NCBI GenBank assembly: GCA_003509545.1
Contig: DOLC01000015.1
Coordinates: 1-24,992 of the forward strand
DNA from: Peptococcaceae bacterium
GTDB lineage: Bacteria > Bacillota > DSM-521 > Neomoorellales > Neomoorellaceae
DNA: 24,992 nt
Direction of reading: 5' to 3'
Below, piece after piece: positions 18,328 to 24,992 of this stretch. The notes under the pieces are model-generated. The model saw only the letters and a program-made list of their open reading frames with translations, did no database searches and had not been told where the DNA came from. The translations under genes were made by a program, and so were the position numbers. The number at the start of each line of letters is the position of its first letter. Position 1 is the stretch's first letter.

Positions 18328-18513
18328 ATGGCCAAGAAGAGCATGATCGCCAAACAGCAGCGAAAGCCCAAATTCCGGGTGCGCGCCTATAACCGGTGTC
18401 GGCGTTGCGGTCGGCCGCGGGCTTACTTGCGGAAGTTCGGGCTCTGTCGCATCTGCTTCCGTGAGCTGGCCCACAGGGGGGAGCTTCCCGGGGTTACCAA
18501 AGCGAGCTGGTAA
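18328..18513 (+). CDS. rpsN: 30S ribosomal protein S14, zinc-binding (type Z)
   Basis: S14 assembles into the 30S head. This is the short zinc-containing form: 61 aa, with C24, C27, C40 and C43 as two CxxC pairs. The zinc form is ancestral; many bacteria carry a second, zinc-free copy elsewhere, but none lies in this window. The ATG at 18328 follows AAAGGGGG. It sits between rplE and rpsH in the standard spc order, and its end lies 37 bp before rpsH. Confidence 0.97.
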   Translation: MAKKSMIAKQQRKPKFRVRAYNRCRRCGRPRAYLRKFGLCRICFRELAHRGELPGVTKASW

Positions 18514-18550
18514 GCCCGGGCACAGCAAGGAAGGGGGTAGCTATACGCCA

Positions 18551-18946
18551 ATGATGACGGATCCCATTGCCGATTTCCTCACCCGCATCCGGAACGCCAA
18601 TCTTGCCTATCACGAGAAAGTCGAGGTTCCGGCCTCCCGGGTTAAGCGGGCCATGGCCGAGATCCTCAAAAACGAGGGATATATTAAGGATTACGAGTAT
18701 ATCGAAGACGGCAAGCAGGGGATATTGCGGATTTACCTCAAGTACGGGCCCAACCGGGAAAGGGTCATCACGGGACTGAAGCGGATAAGCCGGCCGGGCT
18801 TGAGGATTTACGCCAAGAAGGACCAGCTCCCGCGGGTATTAGGGGGCCTAGGGATAGCCCTCATTTCGACCTCCAAAGGGATTATGACCGACAGGCAGGC
18901 CAGGCGGGAAGGTCTGGGCGGTGAAGTAATCTGCTACATCTGGTAG
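18551..18946 (+). CDS. rpsH: 30S ribosomal protein S8
   Basis: S8 binds the central domain of 16S rRNA and in E. coli also represses the spc operon by binding the rplE mRNA. The 131-aa protein starts MMTDPIADFLTRIRNANLAY and ends with the conserved STSKGIMTDRQARREGLGGE and CYIW. The reading frame stays open upstream into rpsN, but family comparison puts the start at ATG 18551 (or the adjacent ATG 18554). AAGGGGGT lies about 12 bases ahead, a slightly long spacing. I could not identify an S8-like binding site by eye. Confidence 0.95.
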   Translation: MMTDPIADFLTRIRNANLAYHEKVEVPASRVKRAMAEILKNEGYIKDYEYIEDGKQGILRIYLKYGPNRERVITGLKRISRPGLRIYAKKDQLPRVLGGLGIALISTSKGIMTDRQARREGLGGEVICYIW

Positions 18947-18961
18947 GTGGGGTGGTTTCAG

Positions 18962-19513
18962 GTGTCGCGCGTAGGTAAAATGCCGGTGAAGATACCGGCC
19001 GGAGTAGAAGTCAAGATCGAGGGCAACACGGTCACGGTAAAGGGTCCTAAAGGAGAGCTCACCCGGACCTTCCCGGAGCCCATATCCATCACCCGGGAAG
19101 GAGATGTCCTGAAGGTAAACCGGCCTTCCGACGCTAAACCCCACCGGGCCCTGCACGGCCTTTCGCGAGCCCTCCTCAATAATATGGTGGAGGGGGTAAC
19201 CAAGGGCTTCCAAAAGAGCCTGGAGCTGGTAGGCGTCGGCTACCGGGCCGCGAAACAGGGGAGGAAATTGGTACTGACCGTGGGCTATTCCCACCCGGTG
19301 GAAATCGAGCCGCCGGATGGACTGGAGATAGAGGTGCCGGCGCCGAACAAAATAATCGTCAAGGGTATCGACAAGGAAGCCGTGGGCATCCTGGCCGCCA
19401 ACATTCGCGCGGTGCGGGAGCCGGATCCCTATAAGGGCAAAGGGATCAGATACGAAAACGAACAAGTGCGCCTAAAAGTGGGTAAGGCGGGCGCCAAGGG
19501 CGGCAAGAAATAG
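18962..19513 (+). CDS. rplF: 50S ribosomal protein L6
   Basis: L6 is a two-domain protein near the factor-binding site and sarcin-ricin loop. The 183-aa protein begins MSRVGKMPVKIPAGVEVKIE and later shows ELVGVGYRAAKQGRKLVLTV and the signature PDPYKGKGIRYENEQVRLKV. A GTG at 18947, adjoining the rpsH stop, is in frame and would add five residues (MGWFQ). I prefer GTG 18962 because it gives the family N-terminus and sits nine bases after AGGTGGGG (18945-18952). rplR follows 16 bp after its stop. Confidence 0.94.
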   Translation: MSRVGKMPVKIPAGVEVKIEGNTVTVKGPKGELTRTFPEPISITREGDVLKVNRPSDAKPHRALHGLSRALLNNMVEGVTKGFQKSLELVGVGYRAAKQGRKLVLTVGYSHPVEIEPPDGLEIEVPAPNKIIVKGIDKEAVGILAANIRAVREPDPYKGKGIRYENEQVRLKVGKAGAKGGKK

Positions 19514-19529
19514 GGGGTAAAGGCCTGGT

Positions 19530-19898
19530 ATGATCAAGAAGCCTACTCGCAAAGAGATAAGGGTGCGCAAGCACCTGCGCGTGCGCAAGAAGATATTCGG
19601 AACACCCGAGCGGCCCCGTCTTTCGGTCTACAGGAGCCTGCGCCATATTTACGCCCAGATAATCGATGATGTGGAGGGCCGCACCCTGGTAGCAGCCTCG
19701 ACCCTGGATCCCTCCCTGAGGACTTCCCTCTCCTCCACGGGCAACAAGGAGGCGGCCTACAAGGTGGGAGAGCTGCTGGCGCGAAAAGCCTTGGAGCGGG
19801 GAATCAAGAAGGTGGTCTTCGATCGCGGCGGCAACATCTACCACGGGCGCATTGCGGCCCTGGCCGAAGGCGCTCGGGCCGGTGGGCTAGAATTCTAA
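19530..19898 (+). CDS. rplR: 50S ribosomal protein L18
   Basis: L18 binds 5S rRNA and carries it to the 50S central protuberance with L5. The 122-aa protein has a very basic N-terminus (KKPTRKEIRVRKHLRVRKK) and the conserved GTPERPRLSVYRSLRHIYAQ. The C-terminal region contains KVVFDRGGNIYHGRIAALAE and ends GGLEF as in the family. The ATG at 19530 has AGGGGG about 12 bases ahead, a longer spacing than most here. The gene is 24 bp before rpsE. Confidence 0.97.
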   Translation: MIKKPTRKEIRVRKHLRVRKKIFGTPERPRLSVYRSLRHIYAQIIDDVEGRTLVAASTLDPSLRTSLSSTGNKEAAYKVGELLARKALERGIKKVVFDRGGNIYHGRIAALAEGARAGGLEF

Positions 19899-19922
19899 CG
19901 GCGTTAGGTAAGGAGGAACGGG

Positions 19923-20429
19923 ATGGCGCGGACACGTATGGAAAACAGGGAAACCAACCTGATGGAAAGGGTAGTACACGTACGGCGCGTGGCCAAGGTG
20001 GTAAAGGGCGGCCGCCGCTTCAACTTCTCGGCCCTGGTAGTGGTTGGCGACGGTCAGGGGCGGGTAGGTGTAGGCCTGGGCAAGGCAGGAGAGGTGCCGG
20101 ACGCCATCCGTAAAGGGGTGGAGGGCGCCAGAAAAGCCCTCCTGGAAGTGCCCATGCGGGGGACCACCATCCCCCATGAAGTCCTGGGACACTTCGGGGC
20201 CAGCAAAGTGCTCCTCAAGCCGGCCGCGCCTGGTACGGGGGTTATCGCCGGCGGGCCGGTGCGGGCCGTAATGGAGGCGGCGGGAGTTCGGGACATCCTC
20301 ACCAAGTCCCTCGGTTCCAACAATCCCATAAACGTGGTATACGCGACTATGGAGGCCCTAAAGAGCTTGAAGAGGCCGGAAGAGGTTGCGCGGCTTCGTG
20401 GTAAGACCGTGAAGGAACTTATAGGCTAA
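19923..20429 (+). CDS. rpsE: 30S ribosomal protein S5
   Basis: S5 is at the mRNA entry site and influences accuracy. The 168-aa protein has the loop region HVRRVAKVVKGGRRFNFSAL, where spectinomycin-resistance changes occur in other species; it looks wild type. It also has the DGQGRVGVGLGKAGEVPDAI segment and the C-terminal GTGVIAGGPVRAVMEAAGVR. The ATG at 19923 follows TAAGGAGG. It is followed by a 68-bp gap with GC-rich pairing potential before rpmD. Confidence 0.97.
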   Translation: MARTRMENRETNLMERVVHVRRVAKVVKGGRRFNFSALVVVGDGQGRVGVGLGKAGEVPDAIRKGVEGARKALLEVPMRGTTIPHEVLGHFGASKVLLKPAAPGTGVIAGGPVRAVMEAAGVRDILTKSLGSNNPINVVYATMEALKSLKRPEEVARLRGKTVKELIG

Positions 20430-20438
20430 AGGCACGGA

Positions 20439-20463
20439 GGCCGCCGCCGGGGTGCGGGCGGCC
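20439..20463 (+). other. Hairpin between rpsE and rpmD
   Basis: GGCCGCC (20439-20445) pairs with GGCGGCC (20457-20463) over 7 bp. An alternative stem, GGGGTG (20449-20454) with CACCCC (20472-20477), uses the loop of the first, and the two cannot form together. The second lies a few bases before the rpmD ribosome binding site. A switch affecting L30 translation is possible but rests on hand pairing. Confidence 0.3.
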
Positions 20464-20497
20464 GGCCAGTTCACCCCCAGCAAGCGAGGTGGCACAG

Positions 20498-20680
20498 TTG
20501 GGCAAGCTCAGAATCACCCTTAAACGCAGCCTTATCGGGCACCCGCCCAAGGTGCGCAGGACGGCAGAAGCCCTGGGGTTGCGGAGGATAGGCCAGCAGG
20601 TCCTGCAACCGGATAACCCCGCGGTACGGGGACAGATCCGCAAGCTGGCCCACATGCTGCAGGTAGAAGAGGTGGAATAG
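20498..20680 (+). CDS. rpmD: 50S ribosomal protein L30
   Basis: L30 is a small protein on the back of the 50S subunit; many bacteria lack it. The protein reads MGKLRITLKRSLIGHPPKVR, with the family's RSLIG and the later LGLRRIGQQVLQPDNPAVRG. The start is uncertain: GTG at 20489 would give 63 aa (MAQLGKL...) but has no ribosome binding site. TTG at 20498 gives 60 aa, the usual L30 length, with GCGAGGT seven bases ahead. I therefore choose the TTG. rplO follows 13 bp later. Confidence 0.9.
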   Translation: MGKLRITLKRSLIGHPPKVRRTAEALGLRRIGQQVLQPDNPAVRGQIRKLAHMLQVEEVE

Positions 20681-20693
20681 GGAGGTGAGGCAG

Positions 20694-21134
20694 GTGCAAT
20701 TGCATGAGCTGCGCCCGGCTCCCGGCGCGCGCCGGCCGCGTACCCGCGTCGGCCGCGGGATAGGCTCAGGGCTGGGCAAGACCGCCGGCAGGGGGCACAA
20801 GGGCCAGAAGGCACGGGCCGGCGGGGGCGTGCGGCCCGGTTTTGAGGGCGGGCAGATGCCCCTCACCCGCAGGATACCCAAGCGTGGGTTTACCAACATT
20901 TTTAAGCGCCAGCTGGCGGTGGTTAACGTCGGCGACCTGGAGAGGTTCGACAGCGGAACCGTGGTGACCCCCGAACTCCTGCGGGAGGCGGGGCTGGTCA
21001 AGAAGGGCCGTGACGGAGTAAAAGTCCTGGGGGACGGGGAGATTACCAAGCCCCTGGTGGTCAAGGCCCAGGCGGCCAGCCGTCAGGCCGTTGCCAAGAT
21101 CGAGGCCGCGGGCGGCAGAGTCGAGGTGATATAG
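20694..21134 (+). CDS. rplO: 50S ribosomal protein L15
   Basis: L15 is a late-assembly 23S rRNA-binding protein. The 146-aa protein has a long basic glycine-rich N-terminal arm (RVGRGIGSGLGKTAGRGHKG, then GGGVRPGFEGGQMPL) and a globular C-terminal domain ending GGRVEVI. Two GTG codons are in frame, at 20685 and 20694. The second gives MQLHELRPAPGA, the family N-terminus, and lies six bases after GGAGGTG (20681-20687), so I choose it. Its stop abuts the secY start with no gap. Confidence 0.94.
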   Translation: MQLHELRPAPGARRPRTRVGRGIGSGLGKTAGRGHKGQKARAGGGVRPGFEGGQMPLTRRIPKRGFTNIFKRQLAVVNVGDLERFDSGTVVTPELLREAGLVKKGRDGVKVLGDGEITKPLVVKAQAASRQAVAKIEAAGGRVEVI

Positions 21135-22397
21135 GTGCTGGATACCCTGCAAAAGGCCTGGAAACTGGAGGACCTGCGGAAAAGGATCACCTTTACCCTC
21201 CTTATGTTTCTGGTCTTCCGCCTGGGAGCCCACATCCCGGTGCCCGGCATTAACGCCGAAATACTGAAGGAACTGCTGGACACGGGATTAATCTTCGGGT
21301 TTTTTGACGTTATCTCCGGCGGCGCCTTTAAGCGCTTCACCATCCTGGCCATGGGTATCATGCCCTATATCAACGCCTCCATCATCATGCAGCTCCTGAC
21401 GGTGGTAATACCTTCCCTGGAAAGGCTGGCCAAGGAAGGTATAGAGGGGCGGAAGAAGATCATCCAGTACACCCGCTACGGCACCGTGGTCCTCAGTCTC
21501 CTCCAGGCCGTGGGGATGTCCGTGCTGCTCGCCCGGCAGGGAGCCTATGTTACGCCCGGCCTCTTCAACCACGTGGTGACGGTTATCAGCCTTACCGCAG
21601 GCACCGTATTCCTCATGTGGCTGGGAGAACTGATCACCGAAAAGGGCATCGGCAACGGCATCTCCCTGATCATCTTTGCCGGCATAGTATCGCGCCTGCC
21701 GGCGGGCGCGGTGTCCGTCTATCAGTATATTACCGCCGGGACGACGGGTATCCTCTCGGTACTCCTGTTCGCGGTAATTGCCGTAGTGGTCATTGCGGCC
21801 GTGGTGGCCATGCACGAGGGCCAGCGGCGCATCCCGGTCCAGTACACCAAGAGGGTGGTGGGCCGCCGGGTCTACGGGGGACAGAGCACCCATATCCCCT
21901 TGCGGGTGAACCAGGCAGGGGTCATTCCGGTAATCTTTGCCATGTCCATCCTATTCTTCCCTCATACCCTGGCCTCGTGGTTTCCCCATAACCGGTTTGC
22001 CCAGACCGTAATAGCCATGTTCGACCCCGGTTCGGTGCTCTACATGAGCCTTTACGCCCTGCTCATTATCTTCTTTACCTATTTTTATACGGCGGTGACC
22101 TTTAATCCCCAGGACGTGGCCGACAACATCAAGAAATACGGCGGTTTTATCCCGGGCTTAAGGCCGGGCCGTCCCACGGCCGAGTATATTGAGCGGATTC
22201 TGGCCCGCATTACCTTGGCCGGAGCCGTATTCCTGGCCTTCATAGCCCTGCTGCCCAACTTCGTCATGGCCATCACGGGGATCAACATCTACTTCGGGGG
22301 TACCTCCCTCCTGATCGTAGTAGGCGTGGCCCTGGAAACCATGAAGCAACTGGAATCCCATCTGTTGCTTCGGCACTACCAAGGCTTTATAAAATAA
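21135..22397 (+). CDS. secY: Protein translocase subunit SecY
   Basis: SecY is the channel-forming subunit of the SecYEG translocase in the cytoplasmic membrane. The 420-aa protein has about ten hydrophobic membrane segments. The first is near residues 18-37 (ITFTLLMFLVFRLG), followed by the plug region FFDVISGGAFKRFTILAMGI and the segment MPYINASIIMQLL. The cytoplasmic loop GGFIPGLRPGRPTAEYIERI carries the conserved Arg that contacts SecA and ribosomes. The start is GTG at 21135, directly after the rplO stop, with GAGGTGAT inside rplO. Its place at the end of the spc ribosomal genes is standard; adk follows after 17 bp. Confidence 0.97.
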   Translation: MLDTLQKAWKLEDLRKRITFTLLMFLVFRLGAHIPVPGINAEILKELLDTGLIFGFFDVISGGAFKRFTILAMGIMPYINASIIMQLLTVVIPSLERLAKEGIEGRKKIIQYTRYGTVVLSLLQAVGMSVLLARQGAYVTPGLFNHVVTVISLTAGTVFLMWLGELITEKGIGNGISLIIFAGIVSRLPAGAVSVYQYITAGTTGILSVLLFAVIAVVVIAAVVAMHEGQRRIPVQYTKRVVGRRVYGGQSTHIPLRVNQAGVIPVIFAMSILFFPHTLASWFPHNRFAQTVIAMFDPGSVLYMSLYALLIIFFTYFYTAVTFNPQDVADNIKKYGGFIPGLRPGRPTAEYIERILARITLAGAVFLAFIALLPNFVMAITGINIYFGGTSLLIVVGVALETMKQLESHLLLRHYQGFIK

Positions 22398-22414
22398 AGG
22401 CAGGAGGTAGTCGC

Positions 22415-23068
22415 ATGCGTCTGGTAATGATGGGGCCTCCGGGGGCCGGAAAAGGGACCCAAGCCCAGGAGATCAGCCGGCGACTGGAAATACCCCATAT
22501 CTCCACGGGCGATATGCTGCGGGTAGCCATCAGGAGCGGCAACGAGGTAGGACGGAAGGCGAAGGAGTACCTGGAGGCCGGGAGGCTGGTCCCCGACGAA
22601 GTGGTCATCGAGCTCGTAAAGGATCGCCTCAGCCGCCGGGACTGCGACGGAGGATTCATTCTGGACGGCTTTCCCCGGACGGTGAACCAGGCCGCGGCCC
22701 TGGACCAGTGGCTGGAGGAAGACGGGCTGCGGTTGGACGCGGTCCTGGACATCGAGGTGCCGAGGGATCTGCTTCTTAAGCGCATTACGGGCCGCCGGGT
22801 CTGCCTGATTTGCGGCCGCACCTATCACACGGTATACAATCCCCCCCGGGTTCCCGAGCACTGCGACGATTGCGGCCAGGAACTCACCCAGCGCCTGGAC
22901 GACAAAGAGTTTGCCGTTAGGGAGCGGCTGGCCGCCTACGATAAACAGGCGGCGCCCCTGAAGGAATACTACCGCCGCCGGGGCGTCCTGCGGGAGATCG
23001 ACGGCGCCCGGCCCATAGAAGAGGTGGGACGGGAAATAGGGAAGGTCCTGGGAATAGACTGGTCATGA
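22415..23068 (+). CDS. adk: Adenylate kinase, zinc-lid form
   Basis: This cytoplasmic enzyme interconverts ATP + AMP and 2 ADP. The 217-aa protein has the P-loop GPPGAGKGT at 7-15, the AMP-binding STGDMLR and the DGFPRT motif at 84-89. It is the long form with a LID domain. The LID carries C130, C133, C150 and C153, a four-cysteine zinc site typical of Gram-positive and thermophilic enzymes. The ATG at 22415 follows AGGAGGTAG. Its stop overlaps the map start as ATGA (23065-23068), so the two are translationally coupled. Confidence 0.97.
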   Translation: MRLVMMGPPGAGKGTQAQEISRRLEIPHISTGDMLRVAIRSGNEVGRKAKEYLEAGRLVPDEVVIELVKDRLSRRDCDGGFILDGFPRTVNQAAALDQWLEEDGLRLDAVLDIEVPRDLLLKRITGRRVCLICGRTYHTVYNPPRVPEHCDDCGQELTQRLDDKEFAVRERLAAYDKQAAPLKEYYRRRGVLREIDGARPIEEVGREIGKVLGIDWS

Positions 23069-23811
23069 TCATCCTTAAGGGGCGCCGGGAAATCGAGCTC
23101 ATGCGCCGGGCGGGCCAAGTAGTGGCCGAAGCCCTGGCGGCTCTGGAACGACGTATAGCCCCGGGGGTGACTACTTGGGAGCTGAACCGCCTGGCCGAGG
23201 AAATCCTGGAACGCAGGGGAGCCGTTCCCGCCTTTAAAGGGTACCGGGGGTTTCCCGCCAGCATCTGCGCCTCCGTAAACGAGGAAGTGGTCCACGGTAT
23301 ACCCGGTTTAAAAAAACTGGTGGAAGGGGATATTATTAGTATTGACATCGGTGCGGTAATAAATGGATATTACGGCGATGCAGCGGCTACCTTTCCCGTG
23401 GGCGCCATTGACGAGGAAAAACGGCGCCTCCTGGAAGTAACCAGCGAGGCCCTGTGGCAGGGCATTCGCCGTGCGGTGGTGGGCAACCGCCTGTCTGATA
23501 TATCCCACGCCATCCAGTCCCATGTAGAGAAGGCGGGGTTCTCGGTGGTGAGGGATTATGTGGGGCACGGGATAGGCCGCCAAATGCACGAAGAACCTCA
23601 GGTGCCGAACTTCGGCAGCCCGGGCCGCGGGCCCCGGCTGCGGCCGGGCATGACCCTGGCCATTGAGCCCATGGTCAACGCCGGCGGCTATCAGGTGGTG
23701 ACCAGGGAGGACGGCTGGACGGTGGTGACGGCGGACGGGCGCCCATCGGCCCACTTTGAGCATACGGTGGCCATTACCGATAACGGGCCGGAGGTCCTCA
23801 CCCTCTTGTAG
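23065..23811 (+). CDS. map: Methionine aminopeptidase, type I
   Basis: The enzyme removes the initiator Met from new proteins when the second residue is small. The 248-aa protein has the full two-metal site: D94, D105, H168, E201 and E232, plus H77 and H175 near the substrate. These match E. coli D97, D108, H171, E204, E235, H79 and H178 in order and spacing. It lacks an N-terminal zinc-finger extension, so it is the simple bacterial form. The ATG at 23065 overlaps the adk stop by four bases. An AT-rich patch near 23310-23372 inside the gene contains a weak promoter-like sequence. Confidence 0.97.
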   Translation: MIILKGRREIELMRRAGQVVAEALAALERRIAPGVTTWELNRLAEEILERRGAVPAFKGYRGFPASICASVNEEVVHGIPGLKKLVEGDIISIDIGAVINGYYGDAAATFPVGAIDEEKRRLLEVTSEALWQGIRRAVVGNRLSDISHAIQSHVEKAGFSVVRDYVGHGIGRQMHEEPQVPNFGSPGRGPRLRPGMTLAIEPMVNAGGYQVVTREDGWTVVTADGRPSAHFEHTVAITDNGPEVLTLL

Positions 23812-23882
23812 CCCGGTTCGGCCGGAGGGGAAAAAGGCCCGGTGCAGGGCCGAAGAACGGCGGTTGCAAGGGAGGGGAAGAG

Positions 23883-24176
23883 GTGTCGTCAGATCCGCCT
23901 ATAGGGCCTAGCCTGCAGGTGGGACAGCTGGTATACTCTAAAGCCGGGCGGGATCGGGGCCGGCCGTTTCTAGTGTGGGATATACTTTCCGAACGGCGCA
24001 TCACCTTGGTAGACGGCAGGCTGCGCCGCGTGGGCAAGCCCAAGATTAAAAATACTCTGCACGTGCAGCCTGTAGGCCGCGTGGCCCAGGACATTGCGGC
24101 CAAGCGGCAGCAAGGGCAGCCGGTCTCGGATGCGGAAGTGCGGCGGGCCATTGCCCGGCTTTTGGGAGAGGAGTAA
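23883..24176 (+). CDS. KOW-domain RNA-binding protein, L14e-like
   Basis: This 97-aa protein is not a standard bacterial ribosomal protein. Residues about 10-45 form a KOW-type barrel (VGQLVYSKAGRDRGRPFLVW, then LVDGRLRRVGKPK), as in archaeal/eukaryotic L14e-type proteins. The segment KPKIKNTLHVQPVGR follows, then a charged helical C-terminus. Related small proteins occur between map and infA in several anaerobic Firmicutes; I know of no settled function. An RNA or ribosome role is inferred from the domain and the position. The start is GTG at 23883, after GGAGGGG; a GTG further in (23922) is less likely. The 71-bp gap before it shows only weak pairing. Confidence 0.85.
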   Translation: MSSDPPIGPSLQVGQLVYSKAGRDRGRPFLVWDILSERRITLVDGRLRRVGKPKIKNTLHVQPVGRVAQDIAAKRQQGQPVSDAEVRRAIARLLGEE

Positions 24177-24201
24177 GCCGGTACAAGGAGGGATGTAGTG
24201 T

Positions 24202-24420
24202 TTGGCCAAGGACGATGTAATTGAAGTGGAAGGGACCGTGGTGGAATCCATGCCCAATGCCATGTTCCGGGTGGAGCTGGCCAACGGGCACAAGGTCCTG
24301 GCCCACGTGTCGGGCAAGATCCGCATGAACTTTATCCGCATTCTGCCAGGGGATAGGGTCATGGTGGAGCTTTCCCCCTATGATTTGACCCGGGGCCGCA
24401 TCGTGTACCGGTACCGGTAA
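24202..24420 (+). CDS. infA: Translation initiation factor IF-1
   Basis: IF-1 binds the 30S A site during initiation and helps IF-2 and IF-3. The 72-aa protein is a single S1-like OB fold of the exact family length: KDDVIEVEGTVVESMPNAMF, then VLAHVSGKIRMNFIRILPGD and the end GRIVYRYR. The start codon is TTG at 24202, with AAGGAGG at 24185-24191; no ATG or GTG fits. A weak start on an initiation-factor gene might allow feedback through initiation, as known for infC AUU in E. coli, but this is a guess. rpmJ starts 31 bp later, also with TTG. Confidence 0.96.
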   Translation: MAKDDVIEVEGTVVESMPNAMFRVELANGHKVLAHVSGKIRMNFIRILPGDRVMVELSPYDLTRGRIVYRYR

Positions 24421-24451
24421 AAGGCTGCAAGGATGAGAGAGGTGTCTTCCT

Positions 24452-24565
24452 TTGAAGGTAAAGCCGTCCGTGAAGGCTATATGCGAAAAGTGCAAGATTA
24501 TCAAGCGTAAGGGCCGAGTTATGGTTTTATGCTCGAACCCTAAGCATAAGCAGAGACAAGGCTAA
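24452..24565 (+). CDS. rpmJ: 50S ribosomal protein L36, zinc-binding
   Basis: L36 is the smallest large-subunit protein. Translation of this stretch gives 37 aa, MKVKPSVKAICEKCKIIKRK followed by GRVMVLCSNPKHKQRQG, the complete family sequence. The zinc ligands C11, C14, C27 and H32 are all present (the C+ form). The start is TTG at 24452, with AGAGAGGTG about eight bases ahead. The gene sits between infA and rpsM, the usual order in the alpha operon. Confidence 0.95.
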   Translation: MKVKPSVKAICEKCKIIKRKGRVMVLCSNPKHKQRQG

Positions 24566-24591
24566 GTACGGAAACGGGGTGGAGTGGAGAG

Positions 24592-24963
24592 ATGGCACGT
24601 ATTGCGGGAGTGGACCTGCCGCGGGACAAACGGGTCGAGGTGGCCCTCACCTATATTTACGGCATCGGCCGCAGCAGGGCCAAGGAGATCCTGGCCGGGA
24701 CCGGCGTGAACCCCGATACCAGGGTAAAGGACCTAACCGAGGATGAAGTGGCCCGGCTACGGGATTTCATCGATAAGAATTATACCGTGGAAGGGGATCT
24801 CCGCCGGGAAGTGGCCCTGAACATCAAACGCCTCATGGAGATCGGGTGTTACCGGGGATTGCGGCACCGGCGGGGATTGCCCGTGAGGGGGCAACGTACC
24901 AGGACCAACGCCCGAACCCGCAAAGGTCCCCGGAAGACGGTGGGAGTACGTCGTAAGAAGTAA
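24592..24963 (+). CDS. rpsM: 30S ribosomal protein S13
   Basis: S13 is in the 30S head and contacts P-site tRNA and, through a subunit bridge, L5. The 123-aa protein begins MARIAGVDLPRDKRVEVALT and has the helix-hairpin-helix YGIGRSRAKEI. It has the conserved segment GCYRGLRHRRGLPVRGQRT and the long basic tail TNARTRKGPRKTVGVRRKK that reaches into the P site. The ATG at 24592 follows a GGAG-rich region. The gene is complete; rpsK would normally come next. Confidence 0.97.
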   Translation: MARIAGVDLPRDKRVEVALTYIYGIGRSRAKEILAGTGVNPDTRVKDLTEDEVARLRDFIDKNYTVEGDLRREVALNIKRLMEIGCYRGLRHRRGLPVRGQRTRTNARTRKGPRKTVGVRRKK

Positions 24964-24985
24964 AGCCCAGGGTTGGGTAGTTTTC

Positions 24986-24992
24986 GGAGGAG
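24986..24992 (+). promoter_or_regulatory. Shine-Dalgarno of the next gene, presumably rpsK
   Basis: GGAGGAG ends the window 23-29 bases after the rpsM stop. No start codon is reached. Gene order predicts rpsK here, which cannot be confirmed from the sequence shown. Confidence 0.5.

Noticed and set aside
23817..23854. TTCGGCC/GGCCGAA stem in the map-KOW gap as a terminator
   Set aside because: Loop of 24 nt, only 7 bp, and no U-run; a competing internal 5-bp pairing exists.

Overview
The window is one uninterrupted block of the bacterial transcription and translation gene cluster. All 35 protein genes lie on the + strand and are tightly packed: rpoB-rpoC, an L7Ae-type gene, rpsL-rpsG-fusA-tuf (str), rpsJ through rpsQ (S10 operon), rplN through map (spc operon), a small KOW-domain gene, then infA-rpmJ-rpsM (start of the alpha operon). 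The last bases carry a Shine-Dalgarno for a further gene, presumably rpsK. The DNA is GC-rich. Four signs point to a Moorella/Peptococcia-like, probably thermophilic, anaerobic Firmicute: strong AGGAGG-type ribosome binding sites with many GTG/TTG starts, the L7Ae-type gene between rpoC and rpsL, the KOW gene between map and infA, and an EF-Tu with a four-cysteine insertion. The genus is an inference; no rRNA is present.

Layout. 1-259 is non-coding: a nested stem-loop (21-86), a good sigma-A-type extended -10 promoter (87-115), and a 13-bp hairpin just ahead of rpoB (203-231) that looks like an attenuator. rpoB and rpoC fill 260-7119. A second promoter-like sequence sits at the very end of rpoC (7097-7125), placed to drive the L7Ae-type gene and the str genes. 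The str genes run to 11789. A 196-bp gap with three hairpins then separates tuf from rpsJ. The S10, spc and alpha genes follow almost without gaps (several abut or overlap) up to 24963. No intrinsic terminator with a clear U-run was seen inside the cluster, which fits long co-transcription.

How the genes work together. rpoB/rpoC encode the large RNA polymerase subunits. fusA, tuf and infA encode translation factors. Twenty-six genes encode ribosomal proteins of both subunits. secY encodes the membrane protein channel that docks on the ribosome. map removes the initiator Met from new chains, and adk balances adenine nucleotides. Two small RNA-binding proteins of archaeal/eukaryotic ribosomal type (L7Ae and KOW/L14e-like) are embedded in the cluster.

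There is no mobile element, CRISPR array, tRNA/rRNA gene or broken gene. The most unusual signal is tuf: through about codon 356 its codon choice (GTA, ATA, ACG, GCG, GGG, CGG) is sharply unlike all its neighbours, then switches to the local style for the last ~44 codons. Also notable are the EF-Tu cysteine cluster, the leader and intergenic hairpins, the 15 of 35 genes with non-ATG starts, and the little-known KOW protein. No clearly new multi-gene system was found.
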